Source of the DNA: Anaerolineae bacterium
GTDB lineage: Bacteria; Chloroflexota; Anaerolineae; Aggregatilineales; Aggregatilineaceae
Reading direction: 5' to 3'
Length of the DNA: 64,000 bases
Assembly (NCBI GenBank): GCA_018432315.1
Contig: JAHDLB010000043.1
Span: forward strand, 34,775-98,774
The notes beneath the pieces were generated by a model. The model worked only from the letters and a program-made list of their open reading frames with translations, did not search any database and was not told the origin of the DNA. Position numbers and translations under genes: made by a program. Positions 59,248-64,000 of this stretch are shown in pieces. Numbering within the stretch: position 1 is the first letter of the stretch; each line of letters opens with the position of its first letter.

Positions 59248-60468
59248 ATGCACAAGCTGAGAGCGCTCATTTTCGGCGTTGTGTCGGCTGGTGTGGGGCT
59301 GTTGAGCATCTGGCCGTCGTTCCCGATGATTCCCCGGCGCCGCCTGGCGCTGGCCCAGCTCGTCGCCACGGAGAATCCCGGCCTGGCGATGATCACCGGC
59401 GGGCTGGGGCTGGTCGAAGGGCTGCGCGCCCGGTCGTGGCGCGCGGCGGGCTTGAGCGCGCTCGGGCTGGGGCTGGGCATTCGCCCGCTGATCCGGCGCA
59501 AGGCTGTCAACGAGGCGATGGCCGGGGCCATGCGCGACGGCCTGGGAACCGGCTGGCAGGGCGGCATCCCGCCGGAGTTCTTCCGCCGCTTCGGGCAGTC
59601 GCACCGGACCGATATGTGGGGGCCGCTGCGCTACTTGCTCAAGGCGCGGGTCGATGTAACCCGTGACGTGCTTTTCGCCGCGCCAGACGGGCACCCGCTG
59701 CGCCTGGACATCTACGAGCCGCGTGACGCGGAAGGGCTGCGCCCCGCGATTGTGGTGGTGCACGGCGGGGCGTGGTTCCACGGCGACAAGAGCGATTACG
59801 CCTTCGGCCTGCACGATCGATGGCTGGCCGGGCAGGGCTACGCTGTCTTCGACGTGCAGTACCGCCTGACCGGGCGCTGGCCCGCGCCGCTGGCGGACGT
59901 GAAGTGTGCCGTGCGGTGGGTCCGCGCGAACGCGGCCCGCTACCAGGTCGATCCGGACCGGATCGCGCTGATCGGGCGCTCGGCGGGCGGGCACCTCGCG
60001 CTGATGGCCGCGTACACCGCCAACGATCCCGAGTATCCGCCGAGCTGTTTCGATGAGGATGACCCGCCCATCGATGAGAGTGTGCAGGCGGTGATCGCCA
60101 GCTACGCGCCCGCCGACCTGCGCCTGTGGCAGGCCGAGCGCGGCGGGGCCATCGATCACCTGCTGGGCGGGCTGCCGCACGAGGTGCCGGACGCTTACCG
60201 CGCCGCGTCGCCGGTGACCCACGTCAGGCCTGGGCTGCCGCCCACGCTGGTGATCCACGGGCAGCGTGATCGCACGGTGCCCCCCGCGCATTCGGAACTG
60301 CTGGTCAACACGCTGCGCGCGGCGGGCGTGACGACCGTCGCGCTGCGAATCCCGTGGGGGCGGCACGGCGTCGATGGCCTGCTGGTCGGGCTGACCGGCC
60401 CGATGATCCAGTACGACGTCGACCGGTTCCTGGCCTGGATCTTCTACCGGCAGGAGGCGCGTGATTGA
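59248..60468 (+). CDS. alpha/beta hydrolase, HSL/BD-FAE-like esterase with N-terminal membrane segments
   Basis: 406 residues. The first about 85 residues contain two or three hydrophobic stretches (residues 6-24, 46-60, 66-80), so the enzyme is probably membrane-bound. The catalytic domain starts near residue 140. The oxyanion motif is VVHGGAWFHGD (172-180), the nucleophile Ser245 lies in IGRSAGGHLAL, and the acid and base are Asp341 (HGQRDRTVPP) and His373 (GRHGVDG). The arrangement matches carboxylesterases and feruloyl or lipase-like esterases; the substrate is not evident. ATG 59248 has GGAGGAGG upstream. A short open frame starts within its stop codon. Confidence 0.88.
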   Translation: MHKLRALIFGVVSAGVGLLSIWPSFPMIPRRRLALAQLVATENPGLAMITGGLGLVEGLRARSWRAAGLSALGLGLGIRPLIRRKAVNEAMAGAMRDGLGTGWQGGIPPEFFRRFGQSHRTDMWGPLRYLLKARVDVTRDVLFAAPDGHPLRLDIYEPRDAEGLRPAIVVVHGGAWFHGDKSDYAFGLHDRWLAGQGYAVFDVQYRLTGRWPAPLADVKCAVRWVRANAARYQVDPDRIALIGRSAGGHLALMAAYTANDPEYPPSCFDEDDPPIDESVQAVIASYAPADLRLWQAERGGAIDHLLGGLPHEVPDAYRAASPVTHVRPGLPPTLVIHGQRDRTVPPAHSELLVNTLRAAGVTTVALRIPWGRHGVDGLLVGLTGPMIQYDVDRFLAWIFYRQEARD

Positions 60469-60575
60469 TGGGCCGGGCAGGGCGCGCGCGCGGCGGCGAG
60501 GACGAGTCCGGCGCGGAACTGGCCGTACTTGACCCGAAGGCGTTGTTGGCCGAGAGCGGCTACACGCCCGGCTGA
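60468..60575 (+). CDS. possible 35-residue protein coupled to the esterase
   Basis: ATG 60468 overlaps the esterase stop as TGATG, a usual re-initiation arrangement. The frame encodes 35 residues with a Gly/Arg-rich start and a more ordered end (ELAVLDPKALLAESGY). The next gene starts 23 bases later. In high-GC DNA short open frames are common, so this is a tentative call based on the overlap only. Confidence 0.3.
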   Translation: MGRAGRARGGEDESGAELAVLDPKALLAESGYTPG

Positions 60576-60598
60576 ATGGACTTGTGAGGAGAAGTGAG

Positions 60599-61885
60599 AT
60601 GAGGCGACCCGCAGTATTCATCGTGACCATGGCCCTTGTGCTCGTGCTGGCCGGGCTGAGCGTGCTCAACCGCGCCGCCGCGCCCGCCAGCGCCAGCGAA
60701 CAGCCCGGCGCATCGCTCGACCGCCCGGCCCAGGACTCGACGGAGTGGGTGCTGGACGAGATGTCGTTCGAGAGCAACTACCCGGACGGGTTCACGTTCC
60801 GCATCACCCCGCGCAGCACCGGCGGCGAGATCGTCCGGGCGCGGTTGGTGTGGTACGGCCCAGCCCAGCGCGCCAACCAGACGCGGCGCGTCAACGTGGA
60901 GGAGGGCGAGATCGATCCGGAGACGGGCGTGATTACGGCCCGCTGGGAACCGTCCGCCACGCAGATGGTGCCGCCGTGGGTGCAGATCCGCTATCACTGG
61001 GAACTGCGCGACGAGTCCGGCAGCGTCTACGAAACGGAACCCGCCCTGGCCGAATACGAAGACAACACCCGCGACTGGACGCGCGCCGAGTCCGAGGATG
61101 CGATCGTGTTCAGCGCGGACCTGTCGGGCGACGTCGAGGAACTGGTGCTCGACGCGATGGCGGAGCGCCACGACACGTACCTGGCAGTATGGGGCGCGTC
61201 GCTGCCGTACCGCCCGCGCGTGATTCTGTTCGGCGATTACGACGCGTGGCTTGAATGGCGCACGGCGGACACCAACACCAGCGAGACGTCGGTCGTGGTG
61301 GGCCAGACGTACGACCAGTGGGGCGCCATCGTCCAGGTGTTGTTCGGGCGCGATCTCGACGAAGCCTACCGGGACCTGGCCTATGGGACCGTCGTCCATG
61401 AGGTGGAGCACCTCTACCAGAACGAGTTTCACTCTGGCCGCCGGCTGTACGACGTGCCGGGCTGGTTCTACGAGGGCGACGCGACCTTCTTCGAGCTGCG
61501 GCAGTCGTACGATTACGAGCAGCGCGTGCGGGGCATGGCCGCGGCGGATGATCTGCCGCCGCTGCTGGTCGGCGTGGTCGGCGGGCCGCGCATCGACGGC
61601 GAGAGGCCGCGCGACGGTTACGATATCGGCTACACCTTCTTCGTGTGGATGCAGACGCTGCGCGGCGACCTGTCCGTGCACCGCGACGTGATGGCCGCCC
61701 TGGCGCAGAACGTGCCGTTCATCGAGGCGCTGGAAGCGGCGACCGGCATGACCAAAGACGAGATCGAGCGCGAGTGGCGGCTGTGGTTGGGCGCGTCCGA
61801 GGCTGCGCCGACCCTGATCCCGACGTGGACGCCGCCGCCGTTCCTGGAACCGCCCACGCCGATGCAGTTCGGCCAGTCGAACTAG
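60599..61885 (+). CDS. exported gluzincin-type peptidase (peptidase MA-like), copy 2
   Basis: 428 residues from ATG 60599 with AGGAGAAG upstream. The signal segment ends near PASASEQ. A beta-rich N-terminal half with a stretch like copy 1 (ESNYPDGFTFRITPRSTGGEI versus copy 1's AYPRGMVFTINPTSETGDI) is followed by the zinc domain: HEVEH at residues 267-271 (YGTVVHEVEHLYQ), and Glu292 in PGWFYEGDATF as third ligand. It ends with a Pro-rich tail and lacks the C-terminal SH3-like part of copy 1. Likely an extracellular or periplasm-facing metallopeptidase; substrate unknown. Confidence 0.82.
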   Translation: MRRPAVFIVTMALVLVLAGLSVLNRAAAPASASEQPGASLDRPAQDSTEWVLDEMSFESNYPDGFTFRITPRSTGGEIVRARLVWYGPAQRANQTRRVNVEEGEIDPETGVITARWEPSATQMVPPWVQIRYHWELRDESGSVYETEPALAEYEDNTRDWTRAESEDAIVFSADLSGDVEELVLDAMAERHDTYLAVWGASLPYRPRVILFGDYDAWLEWRTADTNTSETSVVVGQTYDQWGAIVQVLFGRDLDEAYRDLAYGTVVHEVEHLYQNEFHSGRRLYDVPGWFYEGDATFFELRQSYDYEQRVRGMAAADDLPPLLVGVVGGPRIDGERPRDGYDIGYTFFVWMQTLRGDLSVHRDVMAALAQNVPFIEALEAATGMTKDEIEREWRLWLGASEAAPTLIPTWTPPPFLEPPTPMQFGQSN

Positions 61886-61928
61886 CCGGACGCGGGCGCG
61901 CGCATAGTCGCGAAGGTGCCGGGTGCGG

Positions 61929-61934
61929 TATAAT
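61929..61934 (+). promoter_or_regulatory. -10 element of the VOC protein gene
   Basis: Consensus TATAAT 34 bases before GTG 61968, giving a leader of about 27 bases. Confidence 0.55.
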
Positions 61935-61967
61935 GCCGGGGAAGACACGCGGATTGAGGAGACATGG

Positions 61968-62372
61968 GTGCGCGCGATCATCGCTGAGCTGACGGTCGAG
62001 GATGTGGATGCCGCGGTGTACTGGTACCGCGAGCTTGGCTTCGCGGTGGAGCTTGAAGGGCTGCAGGACGACGATGGCTTGCAGTGGGTGAGCCTGGTCC
62101 ACGACGACCGGACGATCTGGCTGCTGCGCGCGGACATGGCGCCGTTCGATGGGGATCACGCGCCACGCACCTCGCTGTACCTCGAGGTGCCGGACGTCGA
62201 TGGGCTGTACCATCGCGTGATCGAGCGCGGGCTTCAGGTCGAGACGGCGCCGCGCAACCAGTGGTACGGCCTGCGCGAGTTCAGCCTGCGCGACCCGGAT
62301 GGATTCCGGTGGGTCATCAACCAGCCGCTATCCCCAGAAGAAACACCCCCGCCTCCTGCTCGCCCGGTGTGA
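61968..62372 (+). CDS. VOC (glyoxalase/bleomycin resistance) superfamily protein
   Basis: 134 residues, a single VOC domain of two beta-alpha-beta-beta-beta modules: IIAELTVEDVDAAVYWYRELGFAVELEG and SLYLEVPDVDGLYHRVIERGLQV, ending REFSLRDPDGFRWVINQ. Members bind a metal or small hydrophobic ligand and act as dioxygenases, isomerases or sequestering resistance proteins; which one is unknown here. I choose GTG 61968 because GAGGAG is six bases upstream. The ATG at 61964 is out of frame. Confidence 0.85.
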   Translation: MRAIIAELTVEDVDAAVYWYRELGFAVELEGLQDDDGLQWVSLVHDDRTIWLLRADMAPFDGDHAPRTSLYLEVPDVDGLYHRVIERGLQVETAPRNQWYGLREFSLRDPDGFRWVINQPLSPEETPPPPARPV

Positions 62373-62445
62373 GGTCCTGGCACCGGACAGCCGGGGGCGG
62401 TTTGGCAGTTTGACTTGCAGACGCTTGCAGCACAAGGAGGCATTG

Positions 62446-63864
62446 ATGGCGCAAGTTCCGACGGCAATTTTCCGAAAATATGACATCCGGGGCGTCGTAG
62501 TCGGCGAGGACGCTCAGCTTACCCCGGCCGTCGCGCGGCTGGTTGGGCGCGCCTATGGCACGTACGTCCAGCGGGAGCTGGGCCTGGAGCAGGTGTTCGT
62601 CGGCGGTGACAACCGCGAGACCACCCCCGCGCTCAAGGACGCAGTGATCGCGGGCGTGCTGGCGACCGGGATGACCGTGACCGACATCGGCCCGGTGATG
62701 ACGCCCACCGTGTATTTCGCGTCCGCCTCGCACGAGAAGGCCGGCGGAATCATGATCACCGGCAGCCATCTCACCACGCAGTACAACGGGATCAAGATGG
62801 CCTATGGCCGGCTGGCGCTGGCCGACGACCAGATCGTGGCGCTGCTCGACCTGATCCAGCGCGACGACTTCGTGACGGGCACCGGCACGCTGCGCAAGGA
62901 CGACGACATGATTCGCCGTCACATGGACGTGATCAAGGGTAAAGTAGCGCTGGGCGAACGCAAGATCAAGGTCGTGGTCGATGCCGGCAATGGCTTGAGC
63001 GGCAGCTACGTCCCGCCGGTGATCGAGTCGCTGGGCGTGGACGTGATCTGCCTGTTCTGCGAGCCGGACGGCACGTTCCCGAACCATCTGCCCAACCCGG
63101 AAGACCCCGAGCTGACCAAAGACCTGGAGGCGGCGGTCATCCAGCACGGCGCCGACTTCGGCATCGGCTTCGACGGCGACGCCGACCGCTGTGGGCTGAT
63201 CGACGAGCACGGGCACCACGTCGCGGCGGACCGGCTGCTGGCGCTGCTGGCCCGCGACCTGCTGGACCGGATGCCGGGCGCATCGGTCGTCTTCGACGTC
63301 AAATCGAGCCAGGTGCTGCCGGACATCATCCGCGAGCGCGGCGGGCACCCGGTCATGTGGAAGGCCGGGCACAGCCTGATGAAACAGAAGATGGCCGAGA
63401 TCGGCGCGCCGATTGGCGGCGAGGTGAGCGGCCACCTGTTCATCGGCGAGGATTATTACGGGTTCGACGATGCGCCGCTGGTGGCGCTCAAGGTGCTGGA
63501 ACTGTACAGCAAGACGAGCAAATCGCTCTCGCAGTTGCTCGACGAGATGCCCAAGCTGTTGGCGACGCCCGAAATCATCATGTCCGCGCCGGACGACGTG
63601 AAATTCAAGATCATCGACGCCGTGCGCGACCGCCTGCAGGACCAGTACGAGGTGATCACGGTGGACGGCGCGCGCGCCATCTTCGAGCACGGGTGGGGGC
63701 TGGTGCGCGCCAGCAACACGCAGCCGGCGATCACGATGCGCTTCGAAGCCCACACGCGCGAGCAACTGGTCACGTACATGAAGCGGTTCGACGATCTGCT
63801 CGACGATTATCCGCAGGTCGAGCGCGATCCGCTCTTGAAACAGATCGACGCTTTCGCCAGCTAG
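62446..63864 (+). CDS. phosphoglucomutase/phosphomannomutase
   Basis: 472 residues of the alpha-D-phosphohexomutase family; interconverts 1- and 6-phosphates of glucose and/or mannose. Domain 1 opens FRKYDIRGVVVGE (PMM/PGM type) and has the phosphoserine loop MITGSHLTTQYNGIK with Ser107. The usual Asn-Pro after the His is Leu-Thr here. The metal loop GFDGDADR (241-248), the sugar-binding GGEVSGH and a C-terminal phosphate-contact region (RASNTQPAITMRFEA) are present. ATG 62446 has AAGGAGG upstream. It would connect glycogen-derived glucose-1-phosphate with glucose-6-phosphate. Its stop codon is the junction with an insertion sequence end. Confidence 0.92.
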   Translation: MAQVPTAIFRKYDIRGVVVGEDAQLTPAVARLVGRAYGTYVQRELGLEQVFVGGDNRETTPALKDAVIAGVLATGMTVTDIGPVMTPTVYFASASHEKAGGIMITGSHLTTQYNGIKMAYGRLALADDQIVALLDLIQRDDFVTGTGTLRKDDDMIRRHMDVIKGKVALGERKIKVVVDAGNGLSGSYVPPVIESLGVDVICLFCEPDGTFPNHLPNPEDPELTKDLEAAVIQHGADFGIGFDGDADRCGLIDEHGHHVAADRLLALLARDLLDRMPGASVVFDVKSSQVLPDIIRERGGHPVMWKAGHSLMKQKMAEIGAPIGGEVSGHLFIGEDYYGFDDAPLVALKVLELYSKTSKSLSQLLDEMPKLLATPEIIMSAPDDVKFKIIDAVRDRLQDQYEVITVDGARAIFEHGWGLVRASNTQPAITMRFEAHTREQLVTYMKRFDDLLDDYPQVERDPLLKQIDAFAS

Positions 63865-64000
63865 AGGCTGTTATGCACTTTAGAGCACATGAGCCATCAA
63901 CCGAACGAACTGATTTGCCATCAAAATAGCAAAGGCCAAGAAATGCAAGCCTTTCAAGGTGTCGGGCAAACGCTCATAGTCGCGCGCGAGACGACGAAAA
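63864..64000 (-). mobile_element. right-hand end of an IS5-like insertion sequence, cut by window edge
   Basis: The sequence from the stop codon of the phosphohexomutase gene onward is lower in GC and encodes the end of a transposase on the minus strand. The outer end GAGGCTGTTATGCAC resembles terminal repeats of IS5-family elements, and TA or CTAG at 63861-63864 would be the target. The exact boundary (63864 or 63865) depends on the subgroup. Confidence 0.6.
63880..64000 (-). CDS. IS5-family-like DDE transposase, C-terminal 39 residues only
   Basis: On the minus strand the frame entering from the window edge reads FRRLARDYERLPDTLKGLHF, then LAFAILMANQFVRLMAHVL and stops at 63882-63880. RRLARDYERLP.TL.GLH is the standard C-terminus of IS5-type transposases. 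The catalytic DDE residues lie outside the window, so completeness and activity cannot be judged. Confidence 0.8.
   Translation of the reverse strand, partial: FRRLARDYERLPDTLKGLHFLAFAILMANQFVRLMAHVL

Overview
The window is high-GC bacterial chromosome. It is densely coded on both strands, with many GTG and a few TTG starts preceded by clear GGAGG-type Shine-Dalgarno sites. I saw no tRNA, rRNA or CRISPR array and no gene-free stretch over 300 bases. Several features suggest a filamentous or Anaerolineae-like member of the Chloroflexota. These are the GH57 (not GH13) branching enzyme, the archaeal-style debranching enzyme, the DUF3417-type glucan phosphorylase, the many secreted or single-pass beta-sandwich proteins with Pro/Thr linkers, and the tandem paralogue families. 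The phylum call is inference from gene content, not from a marker gene.

The strongest theme is storage polyglucan (glycogen) metabolism, spread over the whole window. Synthesis genes lie at the left: GH57 branching enzyme (cut by the window edge), glycogen synthase and ADP-glucose pyrophosphorylase. Facing them are a debranching enzyme and a free-standing 102-residue CBM48 glycogen-binding protein. Further right are a GH57 amylase/4-alpha-glucanotransferase (32.8 kb), alpha-glucan phosphorylase (44.4 kb), 6-phosphofructokinase (51.5 kb) and a phosphoglucomutase/phosphomannomutase (62.4 kb). Together they make a nearly complete route from glucose-1-phosphate to glycogen and back into glycolysis.

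Region by region: 1-8.4 kb holds glycogen synthesis and debranching. 8.5-16 kb is a minus-strand block with two methyltransferases, small membrane proteins and three tandem paralogues of large secreted beta-sandwich proteins. 16-18 kb carries a GCS2-type carboxylate-amine ligase and a methyltransferase. 18.2-27.4 kb is a six-gene minus-strand operon built around AddA/AddB-type helicase-nucleases, with an ABC-2-like permease and small membrane proteins. 27.5-30.6 kb is a run of five GNAT acetyltransferase genes closed by a strong terminator. 30.7-40 kb holds secreted proteins, a response regulator, the GH57 enzyme, a PpiC/SurA-type lipoprotein, a gluzincin-type peptidase and a NERD protein. 40-42 kb has a divergent pair of related response regulators and a histidine kinase. 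42-50 kb has a DUF4397-repeat protein, the phosphorylase, a glutaredoxin-thioredoxin reductase fusion, a phosphatase and a 2-hydroxyacid dehydrogenase. 50-56 kb has two small exported paralogues, PFK, membrane proteins, tilS and an OmpR-type regulator. 56-64 kb has an unusual Clp ATPase, an esterase, a second gluzincin, a VOC protein, the phosphohexomutase and the end of an IS5-like element abutting its stop codon.

The least ordinary items are the Clp-family ATPase with a degenerate first ATPase domain and no visible ClpP loop, the five-gene GNAT array, the triple secreted paralogue array, a small exported family marked by a CWxGLxPG motif, the Grx-TrxR fusion, and several regulatory palindromes and hairpins. 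I found no complete novel defence or mobile system.
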